From an uncultured Prevotella sp. (GTDB taxonomy: Bacteria > Bacteroidota > Bacteroidia > Bacteroidales > Bacteroidaceae), in the NCBI GenBank assembly GCA_900550035.1, contig URQS01000083.1:1-10396 (forward strand): DNA of 10,396 bases. The letters run 5' to 3'. The notes under the pieces are model-generated. The model made no database searches. It had not been told where the DNA came from and saw only the letters and a list, made by a program, of their open reading frames with translations. A program made the translations under genes and the position numbers. Below, in pieces: positions 1-7,727 of the stretch (positions within the stretch are counted from its first letter, which is position 1; each line of letters starts with the position of its first letter).

Positions 1-172
1 TGCAAATCTACTCATTCCCAACTGTTTACGTTCCAACCTCTCTTATTCTCCTTTGACTGCTTTAGAGCTTTATGTTAATAAAAGATAAAGTATAGAAGTA
101 TTAAACTTGTTAATATACTTTTATATGTACATTTGTAATGTAGGATTGTTATATTTAAATATTATAATTTGA
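1..172. other. AT-rich left edge, no assignable gene
   Basis: No gene can be called here. On the plus strand one frame is open from base 2 to a TAA at 86-88 and could be the last 28 codons of a gene entering from the left, but the first 60 bases are pyrimidine-rich and the other two plus frames are open nearly as long. On the minus strand an ATG at 15-13 (or TTG at 36-34) opens a frame running off the edge (it ends MSRFA), so a divergent gene start is equally possible. Bases 87-94 and 114-121 form an AT-only inverted repeat (AAAGTATA/TATACTTT), too weak to call a terminator. Neighbouring sequence to the left would settle it. Confidence 0.4.
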
Positions 173-346
173 ATGGTAAGTAGGATTTTGTTATTAGGTT
201 CTATATATGTCGCGTCTATATTGTGCTATGATATATATAAGGACTACAAAAAGGAACGTCAGATAAGTCCATTGAGAGTAATCGGAGTGGGAGTTTGTCT
301 GATTTATGTGGTGCGAAGTATACATGAAGTCTTATTAAATCAATAA
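173..346 (+). CDS. Small two-helix membrane protein, unknown function (57 aa)
   Basis: The ATG at 173 opens a 57-codon frame ending at TAA 344-346. A TGA sits directly before the ATG in the same frame, so the start cannot lie further upstream. The product has a basic start (MVSR), a hydrophobic stretch at about residues 5-18 (LLLGSIYVASILC), a charged middle (YDIYKDYKKERQ, about 19-30) and a second hydrophobic stretch at about 36-49 (VIGVGVCLIYVV). This is the layout of a small helical-hairpin inner-membrane protein. A strong intrinsic terminator begins 18 bp after the stop, as expected for the last gene of a transcript. The base composition is AT-rich compared with the downstream operon. I recognise no family. 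No clear ribosome binding site or consensus promoter precedes it, so translation is inferred from the membrane-like composition and the terminator. Confidence 0.5.
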   Translation: MVSRILLLGSIYVASILCYDIYKDYKKERQISPLRVIGVGVCLIYVVRSIHEVLLNQ

Positions 347-364
347 ATAAGCAGATTCAAGGAA

Positions 365-415
365 GCGTGTCAAGACTTGTCGTTTTAGTCTTGGTACGCA
401 TCTTTTTTTGTTTTT
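365..415 (+). terminator. Rho-independent terminator after the small membrane protein gene
   Basis: Bases 365-376 (GCGTGTCAAGAC) pair along their whole length with 388-399 (GTCTTGGTACGC), giving a 12-bp stem that includes two G-U wobbles and closes an 11-base loop. A T-rich tract follows at 403-415, interrupted by a single G. This is a strong intrinsic terminator for plus-strand transcription. It insulates the SusC/SusD operon from anything upstream. Confidence 0.85.
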
Positions 416-477
416 CTTCAGTCTGAATAATATCTGTATATTATGCACTTTTTGTATTTGTTTGCACAAAACTTAGT

Positions 478-523
478 TTTTTTGATAAATTTTTCCGTAA
501 AATGATTGTTTTTTATCAAAAAA
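478..523. repeat. Inverted repeat across the SusC operon promoter, candidate operator
   Basis: TTTTTTGATAAA at 478-489 is the exact reverse complement of TTTATCAAAAAA at 512-523, with a 22-bp spacer. The -33 element of the operon promoter lies in the spacer, and the right arm fills the gap between the -33 and -7 elements. The spacing between arm centres is about 34 bp, roughly three helical turns. That position suits a dimeric regulator, but both arms are A/T-rich, so chance cannot be excluded. No regulator gene is in the window to pair with it. Confidence 0.4.
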
Positions 524-535
524 GGTATAACTTTG
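505..535 (+). promoter_or_regulatory. Bacteroidetes-type promoter for the SusC/SusD operon
   Basis: The -7 element TAACTTTG (528-535) matches TAnnTTTG exactly. ATTG at 505-508 gives three of four matches to the -33 TTTG, with 19 bp between the two elements. Transcription would start near 541-543, giving a leader of about 160 nt before the preferred SusC start. The leader is A-rich and carries TATAAAC three times (near 590, 604 and 630). No other consensus promoter is apparent between the terminator and the gene. Confidence 0.7.
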
Positions 536-701
536 TACTGAATTTATTGGTGATGTCTTGACGACGCACTACGCCCTATTGACCAAAACTATAAACAATA
601 TATATAAACCATAAAAAAATAGCCAAAATATAAACCGTAAACAACAATCAACGCATCCAGCAATGGGTGTAAAATTCATATTACATTTAACATACTACTT
701 T

Positions 702-3700
702 ATGCAAAACAAACAAAAAATCGGCATAGGGGGGGTATTAGGTGCTGCATTCTTGTTGCCTTTATCATCCTTTGCTGCTGACAAGACCATTGGCAGCCAT
801 GCCGCCGATGCCGCAAGTTTGCTGAAGCCTAAGACCGAGTCTGTTACATTTGCCAATCAGCAGGCAAAGCATCAGAAAGTTACCGGTCAGGTGGTTGACG
901 AAAACGGTGAAACCGTAATTGGTGCATCCGTTGTTTTGAAGAGCAACCCCAAGGTTGGCGCAGTGACTGACGCAGATGGTAAATTTACACTAACCGTATC
1001 AAACACTAAGGACGTACTCGTTGTATCATACCTCGGCTATCAGTCGCAGGAGGTACCTATGAAGGGTAAGACCATTTTCTCGATTACTCTTAAGGAAGAT
1101 GCCAAGCAGCTTGGCGATGTTGTGGTAACGGCTTTCGGTGCCACACAGAAGAAGGAGACTGTGGTAGGTTCAGTGCAGCAGGTTAAGCCTGAGAGTCTGC
1201 GTGTGCCTTCAGCAAGTATTTCTTCATCATTCGCCGGCCGTCTGTCGGGCGTTATCGCTACACAGAGTAGCGGTCAGCCTGGTGCCAATGGTTCTGACTT
1301 CTACATCCGTGGTATCGCCACCATCAGTGGTGCCAAGTCGCCGCTTATCGTCATGGACGGTATGGAGATTTCGCAGGACGACCTCAACCACCTCGATCCG
1401 GACGTAATCGAGAGCTTCTCAATTCTTAAGGACGCATCTGCCACAGCCATGTACGGTTCGCGTGGTGCCAATGGTGTGCTCATCATCACCACCAAGAGTG
1501 GTCAGGACCTCGACCGTCCGAAGATTTCGTTCCGTGTGGAGGCCAACGTTACCATGCCTACATCAAAGCCAAAGTTTGTTGACGGCGCCCGCTTCATGGA
1601 GCTGTACAACGAGGCTGTGACAAGCCAGGGTACAGGTTCTACACTCTACACCGCCGAGCAGATTGCCAATACGCGCAATCACGTCAACGGTCAGGTGTTC
1701 CCTGACGTAAATTGGTATAAGGAGATGTTCAAGAATGCGTCTTACAACCAGAAGGCTAACATGAACGTTCGTGGTGGTACAAATAAGATTGTGTACTTCA
1801 TGAACCTCAACGTGAGCCATGAGACTGGTATGTTGCGCAACCGCAGTAAGGAGTATTATTCTTTCAACAACAATATCGACTACATGCGCTATGCGTTCCA
1901 GAACAACATCGACTTCAACATGTCTAAGTCGTCGAAGATTTCGCTCCACTTGTATGCAGGTCTCGACAACATGCACGGACCGCTCGCTGGTAGCAACGAC
2001 ATCTCACGCTCTCTGAACGACCTCTACAATCAGATGATGAACGCCAACCCGGTGCTCTTCCCTATACAGTACGACAACGAGGGCGACGAGTGGGTACACT
2101 GGGGCTATCGTCAGCTTGCCAACGGTGGTAACTTCAACCCGATGGCACGTCTTGTTAGCGGCTATCAGGACTCATTTGCAAGTACAATTACTGCCAACTT
2201 GAACTTCGACCAGAAGCTCGACTTCGTCACCAAGGGTCTTGGCTTCCACTTGATGTTCTCATTCAAGAACTGGTCGAAGAGTACCAATTTCCGTTCGCTC
2301 AACTTCAACCACTACGAGCTGAAGAGCTATACCCAGAACGAAGACGGTACATTCTCTTATGTACAGGCTCCGAAGGGCGACCCATCGAAGCCGGTGCTTA
2401 GCAACTCTGGTCAGAACGCCGGCGACCGCCGCTACTATGCTCAGGCTTACTTCGACTACAACCGCTCGTTCGGCGACCATACCGTTACAGGTATGCTCCT
2501 CTGGAACATCAACCAGTACAGCTCGAACATGTATTCAACCGATGTGCTCGCATCATTGCCACAGCGTAAGATAGGTTTCGCTGCACGTGCCACCTACGAC
2601 TACAAGCACCGCTACCTCATCGAGTTCAACGCTGGTTACAACGGTTCGGAGCAGTTTGCCAAGGGCCATCAGTGGGGCTTCTTCCCATCGGTAGGTTTGG
2701 GCTACAACATTAGCGAGGAGAAGTTCTGGGAGCCGGTTAAGAACGTTATTTCTAACTTCAAGCTCCGTGGTACATACGGTCTTGTAGGTAACGACCAGTA
2801 TGGCTACGAGCGCTTCATCTATCGTGAGGACGTTTCGCTCACAGGCAAGGGCTCGTTCACAACAGGTCTGCCAGGCAACTACGTTACTTATTCTGGTCCG
2901 GGATGGAACCGTCTGCGCAATGAGAACGTATCGTGGGAGGTTGGCCACAAGCTCGACCTCGGTTTCGATATGCAGCTCTTCAACGCTCTCGACATCACCT
3001 TCGACTGGTTCCGCGAGCGCCGCTCTAACATCTTCCAGCAGAAGCTCTCTATTCCTAACTACTTGGGAACAGCCGACACCAAGATTTATGGTAACCTTGC
3101 TGAGGTAGTGAACCAGGGCTTTGATATGGCTGTCAACTACAGCAAGCGTATCAATCAGGACCTCTCAATCCAGTTCCAGGGTACATTCACCTACAACAAC
3201 AACCACATCTCTGCATACGACGAGGCTCCGGGCAAGCGTCCGGCAATGAAGAGCCAGGGCAAGAACGTTAACACCGTATGGGGTTACGTAGCTAATGGTC
3301 TCTACATTGACAAGGCTGATATCAAGAACAATCCGACATCTACACTCGGCAACATTGCCATCGCTCCTGGTGACATTAAGTATGTGGACCAGCCTGACCG
3401 CGAAGGCAACTACGACGGACGTATCACAGCCGACGACCAGGTGCCATTGGGTGTAAGCGTACCTAAGATTATCTACGGTTTCGGACCCTCAATTGGCTAC
3501 AAGAACTGGGATTTCTCAGTATTCTTCCAGGGTCGTGGCAACGTGGCTCTCATGCTCAGCAACATCGCACCGTTCGGCAACTCTTACCGTCGTGGCGTGC
3601 TCGAGTTTATCGACAAAGACCACTGGAGTCCTGACAATCAGAACCCGAACGCCAAGTTCCCGCGTCTGACCGAATCCGACAACTCGCACAATACACAGAG

Positions 3701-3917
3701 TTCAAGCTACTGGTTGCGCAACGGTCGTTTCCTCAAGCTCAAGAACGCCGAGATAGGCTACTCGCTCAAGAATATGCGATTCTATGTCAACGGTACCAAC
3801 CTGCTCACATTCTCACCGTTTAAGGAGTGGGATCCTGAGATGGGCGGTGGCAACTACACCACCAAGTATCCGACACAGATGACTCTTAACGTAGGTGTTC
3901 AACTCACAATTAACTAA
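702..3917 (+). CDS. SusC/RagA-family TonB-linked outer-membrane transporter
   Basis: This is an outer-membrane beta-barrel receptor that imports an oligomeric nutrient, typically a glycan or peptide, using TonB-ExbBD energy and a SusD partner as a lid. Numbered from the ATG at 702 (1071 aa), it has a signal peptide (MQNKQK, hydrophobic core, cleavage near SFAAD, about 1-27) and a CarboxypepD_reg-like Ig-fold domain (about 60-130, from KVTGQVVDENGET to ITLKED). A TonB-box-like DVVVTAFG follows at about 139-146, then a plug domain (about 165-267) with the SusC signatures LIVMDG, SILKDASATAMYGSRGANG and ITTKSG. The remainder is barrel, ending in a beta-strand-like YPTQMTLNVGVQLTIN. An in-frame ATG at 663 would add 13 residues (MGVKFILHLTYYF). 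I prefer 702 because it gives a canonical basic signal-peptide start. The full length suits the family. The SusD gene begins 8 bp after the stop. A run of seven G at 729-735 lies within the signal-peptide codons. The substrate cannot be told from sequence. Confidence 0.95.
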   Translation: MQNKQKIGIGGVLGAAFLLPLSSFAADKTIGSHAADAASLLKPKTESVTFANQQAKHQKVTGQVVDENGETVIGASVVLKSNPKVGAVTDADGKFTLTVSNTKDVLVVSYLGYQSQEVPMKGKTIFSITLKEDAKQLGDVVVTAFGATQKKETVVGSVQQVKPESLRVPSASISSSFAGRLSGVIATQSSGQPGANGSDFYIRGIATISGAKSPLIVMDGMEISQDDLNHLDPDVIESFSILKDASATAMYGSRGANGVLIITTKSGQDLDRPKISFRVEANVTMPTSKPKFVDGARFMELYNEAVTSQGTGSTLYTAEQIANTRNHVNGQVFPDVNWYKEMFKNASYNQKANMNVRGGTNKIVYFMNLNVSHETGMLRNRSKEYYSFNNNIDYMRYAFQNNIDFNMSKSSKISLHLYAGLDNMHGPLAGSNDISRSLNDLYNQMMNANPVLFPIQYDNEGDEWVHWGYRQLANGGNFNPMARLVSGYQDSFASTITANLNFDQKLDFVTKGLGFHLMFSFKNWSKSTNFRSLNFNHYELKSYTQNEDGTFSYVQAPKGDPSKPVLSNSGQNAGDRRYYAQAYFDYNRSFGDHTVTGMLLWNINQYSSNMYSTDVLASLPQRKIGFAARATYDYKHRYLIEFNAGYNGSEQFAKGHQWGFFPSVGLGYNISEEKFWEPVKNVISNFKLRGTYGLVGNDQYGYERFIYREDVSLTGKGSFTTGLPGNYVTYSGPGWNRLRNENVSWEVGHKLDLGFDMQLFNALDITFDWFRERRSNIFQQKLSIPNYLGTADTKIYGNLAEVVNQGFDMAVNYSKRINQDLSIQFQGTFTYNNNHISAYDEAPGKRPAMKSQGKNVNTVWGYVANGLYIDKADIKNNPTSTLGNIAIAPGDIKYVDQPDREGNYDGRITADDQVPLGVSVPKIIYGFGPSIGYKNWDFSVFFQGRGNVALMLSNIAPFGNSYRRGVLEFIDKDHWSPDNQNPNAKFPRLTESDNSHNTQSSSYWLRNGRFLKLKNAEIGYSLKNMRFYVNGTNLLTFSPFKEWDPEMGGGNYTTKYPTQMTLNVGVQLTIN

Positions 3918-3925
3918 TAAACAAT

Positions 3926-5893
3926 ATGAAAATTCTAAATAAAGCAATAATAGGCTGCTTGCTCGCTGCGGGACTCACGATGACATCGTGCGACTACCTC
4001 AATGTCATCCCCGACGAGACTACTACTGGTGCCGATATGACCAAGGACCGTCAGGCAGCCCTCAACTATCTGTACTCTTGCTACGGATTCTTGCCTACAC
4101 CTAACGCCGGACCTACGTCGCTCGACTTTCTTACCGGTGATGAGGTGGTTACGGCTTTCGAGCATGAGACCTTTGCCGCATTCCCTAAGGGCAACTACTC
4201 GGCTTCAAACCCAGTGATAAGCTACTGGAACACTCTGTATCAGGGCATTCGCCAGTGCTATATGTTCCAGGACGAGCTCAATAAGGGCGGCAACTTCCAT
4301 GGCCTTGAAGATAAAGACCGCAACGACTACAAGGCACAGGTGACATTCCTCATCGGATATTATCACTTCCTGCTCTCTCGCTGCTATGGTCCGATTATCG
4401 TAGTACACCAGACACCCGACCCGATGCTTCTGCCTGAGAACTATCAGGGACAGGAACCTTACGACGACTGCGTCAATTTCATTTGCGAGAAGTTTGACGA
4501 GGCTGCCAAGGGTCTGCCTGCTACACGTACAGGTGCACAGGCAAATGAGTTTGGTCTTGCCACAAGCGTAGTTGCCAAGGCTATGAAGGCTAAGATGCTG
4601 CTCTACGCTGCTTCGCCTCTGTTCAATGGTAACAGCAAGTTCTACTCTGACTTCAAGGACAAGAGTGGTAATGCTCTTATGCCGCTTACTTACGATGCCA
4701 ACAAGTGGCAGAAGGCTGCCGATGCATTCAAGGAGGCTATCGCAGCTGCTGAGTCAGCAGGCTATCATCTCTACGACCGTGGCGATTGCAAGCTCAACAA
4801 GAACGGTTATCCTGCCGATCCACACGTGCGTGCTTTGCGCTACACCATCACCGACTATTCTGCAGAGGACGAGCCGGCTGGTGCCAACCCTGAAGTTATC
4901 TGGGCTGACTCACGTGGCGAGGGCTATTACGGATTGCAGAACAAGAGTATACCATACATCGCTACAGGTTGGGGATGGAACGGTGTGGCTCCTACTGTAG
5001 CTATGCTTAGCCGCTTCTACACCAAGAACGGTCTGCCTATCGACCAGGACAAGACATTCGACTATGCCGATCGTTGGGAGCCGGTTGAAGTGGATGAGGC
5101 ACACGAGGATGAGGCTTATCCAGGACGCAAGACCCCGAAGTTCAATCTCGACCGCGAGCCACGTTACTATGCATGGATTGCCTTCCAGGATGGTTACTAC
5201 GAGATTCTGAGTGCATCTAACAACGGTGCTTACAAGGACGATCCTAACTATAATCTCACTTCAGACAATACTCATGGTCGTCTTGTTTGCGACTTTGTGG
5301 TTGGAGGCAACTGTAGCCGTGGTGTTGACGTAAATTCTTTGCGTAACAGTAACTATTCGCCGACAGGCTTCCTCAACAAGAAGTTTATCAATCCAGACCT
5401 TGTTAAGTCAAAGACTGGTGCTGATTATACCAATACTCCTTGGCCGGTTATCCGCTTGGCTGAACTTTACTTAGGCTATGCTGAGTGTCTTGTAGAGACT
5501 GGCGACCTCCAGACCGCACGTACTTACCTTGACAAGGTGCGCACACGTGCCGGTCTGCCTGGTGTAAAGGAAGCTTGGGAGCAGTTTGGTAAGGACCCTG
5601 CAAAGGCTACTACCAAGGAAGGCTTACGCGATATCGTTCGCAACGAGCGTATGAATGAGTTCTATCTCGAGAACCAGAACTTCTGGGATATGCGTCGCTG
5701 GCTGCTCGCTGAGACTTACTTCAACGTAAAGGCTAAAGGTATGAACATTGACGCAGAGGATATCAACGACTTCAGCACCATTAAAGAGGTTGTGTTCGAG
5801 CGTAAGTTCCAGTCGCCGATGAACTATCTGATGCCAATCCCGTCAGCCGACATCAACCGTAACGACCACGTAGTGCAGACTCCTGGTTATTAA
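3926..5893 (+). CDS. SusD/RagB-family nutrient-binding surface lipoprotein
   Basis: This is the surface lipoprotein that caps the SusC barrel and binds its substrate. It has a basic N-terminus, a hydrophobic stretch and a lipobox ending TMTSC, with the lipidated cysteine at residue 22 followed by Asp. The helical SusD/RagB fold then runs to the end. Family hallmarks are the N-terminal AALNYLYSCYGFLPTP region, the C-terminal TPR-like segment (IRLAELYLGYAECLVETGD, then ARTYLDKVRTRAGLPG), the conserved LRDIVRNERMNEFYLE and FWDMRRW, and a closing PIPSADINRND. At 655 aa it is somewhat longer than many SusD proteins (commonly around 500-600), with the extra length mainly in the middle region that usually forms the ligand-binding face. 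The 8-bp gap to SusC shows translation from one transcript. It is intact, with no frameshift. The ligand is unknown. Confidence 0.94.
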   Translation: MKILNKAIIGCLLAAGLTMTSCDYLNVIPDETTTGADMTKDRQAALNYLYSCYGFLPTPNAGPTSLDFLTGDEVVTAFEHETFAAFPKGNYSASNPVISYWNTLYQGIRQCYMFQDELNKGGNFHGLEDKDRNDYKAQVTFLIGYYHFLLSRCYGPIIVVHQTPDPMLLPENYQGQEPYDDCVNFICEKFDEAAKGLPATRTGAQANEFGLATSVVAKAMKAKMLLYAASPLFNGNSKFYSDFKDKSGNALMPLTYDANKWQKAADAFKEAIAAAESAGYHLYDRGDCKLNKNGYPADPHVRALRYTITDYSAEDEPAGANPEVIWADSRGEGYYGLQNKSIPYIATGWGWNGVAPTVAMLSRFYTKNGLPIDQDKTFDYADRWEPVEVDEAHEDEAYPGRKTPKFNLDREPRYYAWIAFQDGYYEILSASNNGAYKDDPNYNLTSDNTHGRLVCDFVVGGNCSRGVDVNSLRNSNYSPTGFLNKKFINPDLVKSKTGADYTNTPWPVIRLAELYLGYAECLVETGDLQTARTYLDKVRTRAGLPGVKEAWEQFGKDPAKATTKEGLRDIVRNERMNEFYLENQNFWDMRRWLLAETYFNVKAKGMNIDAEDINDFSTIKEVVFERKFQSPMNYLMPIPSADINRNDHVVQTPGY

Positions 5894-5926
5894 TAAAAAA
5901 AGCATTGTTACAAATAAAAAGACACA

Positions 5927-6823
5927 ATGATGAAAAAGACAATTATAAAAATGCTTATGGCTGTAGCTCTTGTTGGCACCGTAGCATCATGCTCTGATGA
6001 CGACAAGACAACACCGAGGGTGAACATCGACGAGTCGACTGTCACCGTTGACAGCAAGCAGCCGGGCAAAGTGGTGTTCCACTGGACTACTCCAGAGAAC
6101 GCAGACTTTTACTATATCAAGGTAGCATACGACGACCCCGTCAAGGGTCACCGCGTGCTCAACGCCAGCACTTATGCCGACTCAATTATGATTGATGGTC
6201 TGTATGCTAAATATGGCGATTTGACCTATACGTTCACAGCAGTAAGCAGAGACGGCGGCGAGAAGGCTCTCTTCACAAAGACTGCAACAGCAGGTTATGT
6301 ACCTGCCGTTATCAAGGACTTTGAGGTTGGTCCTATCGACCTTACAGCCGCACAGCTTTGGACTGACGACCAGGAGTCTTCAGAGGGTCCTATCGCCAAT
6401 CTTGTTGACGGCAACAATGCCACTTACTTCCACATGAGTTGGAGTGCGCCTTCACCATGGCCTCACTATATCCGTGTAGACCTTGGCAAGAAGGTAAAGG
6501 GCGTATCGTTCTGGTATAAGGGCCGTAACAACGACAACAACGACAACCCGAAGAGAATGACCATCTTCGCCAGCAACAATGCAGGTGATACTCCTACAGC
6601 CGCTAATGCATGGGAGATTGGCAAACTCGGAAGCGATGTTCTGCCAAGTGGTACTGCTCCTGAATTCACTTCAGAAGGTTTGTTCAGTGAGGAGGAATTC
6701 CAGTATCTCTGGTTGCAGATTAATGAGGCTTACTCTGGCAGCAATTGGATTGCATTGGCAGAGCTTAGCGTAAAAGAAATGACACGTTCAAAATACGATC
6801 CTGAGAACGAACCAATCAAGTAG
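5927..6823 (+). CDS. Surface lipoprotein with Fn3-like and F5/8 type C (CBM32-like) domains
   Basis: This is probably the accessory surface glycan-binding protein of the operon. A type II signal peptide ends VASC, with the lipidated Cys at residue 22 followed by SDDDK, an acidic run matching the Bacteroidetes surface-export signal. Residues about 40-125 look like a fibronectin III/Ig-type beta sandwich (KVVFHWTTPENADFYYIKV, later LTYTFTAVSRDGG), resembling DUF4959-type domains. Residues about 135-285 look like a discoidin or F5/8 type C fold: LVDGNNATYFHMSW, PHYIRVDLGKKVKGVSFWY and a closing WIALAELSV. At 298 aa it holds just these two domains and no enzyme motif. It lies 33 bp after SusD and ends just before a strong terminator, so it is the last gene of the operon. 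The start could equally be the next codon, also ATG. Binding to sugar is inferred from the fold and context. Confidence 0.8.
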   Translation: MMKKTIIKMLMAVALVGTVASCSDDDKTTPRVNIDESTVTVDSKQPGKVVFHWTTPENADFYYIKVAYDDPVKGHRVLNASTYADSIMIDGLYAKYGDLTYTFTAVSRDGGEKALFTKTATAGYVPAVIKDFEVGPIDLTAAQLWTDDQESSEGPIANLVDGNNATYFHMSWSAPSPWPHYIRVDLGKKVKGVSFWYKGRNNDNNDNPKRMTIFASNNAGDTPTAANAWEIGKLGSDVLPSGTAPEFTSEGLFSEEEFQYLWLQINEAYSGSNWIALAELSVKEMTRSKYDPENEPIK

Positions 6824-6840
6824 TCTTAGGTAGACACAAC

Positions 6841-6893
6841 AAAAAAAACTCCGAGAACAGCGGCTTCAAGCCAATGTTCACGGAGTTTTTTTT
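6841..6893. terminator. Bidirectional intrinsic terminator between convergent operons
   Basis: Eight A (6841-6848) and CTCCG (6849-6853) pair with CGGAG (6881-6885) and eight T (6886-6893). After one A-A mismatch, GAACA (6855-6859) pairs with TGTTC (6875-6879). A small inner hairpin (GGC/GCC) sits in the loop. The A-stem-T symmetry makes it work in both directions. It ends the SusC/SusD/lipoprotein transcript on the plus strand, and on the minus strand it begins directly after the patatin stop codon (6897-6895). Confidence 0.9.
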
Positions 6894-6894
6894 G

Positions 6895-7710
6895 TTACTT
6901 CTTCCACAATCTTTTTATTGCCTCGAAAATCGAGGAGTGTGCTTGCTGGTATTCGTCCAGCGCTTTGTGCATTTCGCGTTCGCCTATCACGGTGATTTGT
7001 GCAGCCTTGTCGTAGTCAAACTCTCCGTATTGCTGCATCTGTGCCTCAACTACAATGTCGGGCTTGGAGATGATAGCCTGCTGTTTGGTGTTTTGGTCGA
7101 CCATGATGGCAATGGAGCGCAAAAGCATATTTATGTAGTTGGGAGTCATTTCTTCTTTATAGTTGTGTGTGTTCACGTTGACTCCAACGAGCAGGTCGCC
7201 ACGGCTTCTTGCCACCCGGTTGAGAGGCAGGGCATTAACCAGAGCACCGTCTACAAGCAGCATTTCGTCCTTCTTTATGGGGTCGAAGAAGAGGGGGATG
7301 GAAATACTGGAGCGTATAGCTTCGTATAGACTGCCAGAGCGGAAAACAATTTCGCGTCCGCTGTTCCAGTCGGTGGCAACTGCTGTGTAAGGAATGGGCA
7401 GGTCTTCGATATTCACATCGGGCACAATCTCTTTCAGGGCATCCATTACCTTAATGCCCTTCACCAGATGGTTGCGGCTGAAGGAGAAGTCGACCAACGA
7501 GAATATTTGCTTTTTGCTCAGACCTAACATCCACTTCTTCACCTCGCTTAGTTTGCCGGCAGCGTACATGCCGCCAATCAACGATCCCATGGAGCAACCG
7601 GCAACAGAAGTAATGTTGAAGCCCCTGCGCTCCAACTCTTCAATGGCTCCGATATGAGCCAAGCCGCGAGCGCCTCCGCTCGAAAGTACCAATGCTACAT
7701 TCTTTTTCAT
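6895..7710 (-). CDS. Patatin-like phospholipase family protein
   Basis: This is a predicted serine acyl hydrolase with the Ser-Asp dyad of the patatin fold, related to the bacterial RssA/YchK group. The N-terminal strand and oxyanion-hole loop are visible as LVLSSGGARGLAHIG (G12-G13-A14-R15-G16). The nucleophile motif is G38-C-S40-M-G42, so Ser40 is the nucleophile, and the catalytic aspartate is D154 in VDGAL. All key residues are present. At 271 aa it is a single-domain protein with no signal peptide or membrane helix, so it is probably cytoplasmic or peripherally attached to the inner membrane. It starts 17 bp after the stop of the ATP-grasp gene and is presumably co-transcribed with it. 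The ATG is preceded by an A/G-rich GAAGAAA. Phospholipid or other ester substrates are possible and nothing here identifies one. Confidence 0.9.
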   Translation of the reverse strand: MKKNVALVLSSGGARGLAHIGAIEELERRGFNITSVAGCSMGSLIGGMYAAGKLSEVKKWMLGLSKKQIFSLVDFSFSRNHLVKGIKVMDALKEIVPDVNIEDLPIPYTAVATDWNSGREIVFRSGSLYEAIRSSISIPLFFDPIKKDEMLLVDGALVNALPLNRVARSRGDLLVGVNVNTHNYKEEMTPNYINMLLRSIAIMVDQNTKQQAIISKPDIVVEAQMQQYGEFDYDKAAQITVIGEREMHKALDEYQQAHSSIFEAIKRLWKK

Positions 7711-7727
7711 TTTCTTCTTTTTTGGTT

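Noticed and set aside
87..121. AT-only inverted repeat AAAGTATA/TATACTTT as a terminator
   Set aside because: There are only two G-C pairs at most and no clear gene ends before it. In this AT-rich stretch such repeats are expected by chance.
602..636. Repeated ATATAAACC (602-610 and 628-636) as a regulatory direct repeat
   Set aside because: It is A/T-rich, imperfectly extended and lies within a generally A-rich leader. There is no supporting structure.
1563..1976. Open frames of 131-137 codons on the minus strand inside the SusC gene (also 2553-2948)
   Set aside because: They lie wholly antisense to a well-conserved TonB-dependent transporter, have low-complexity V/L/R-rich translations and no family resemblance. 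They are frame shadows.
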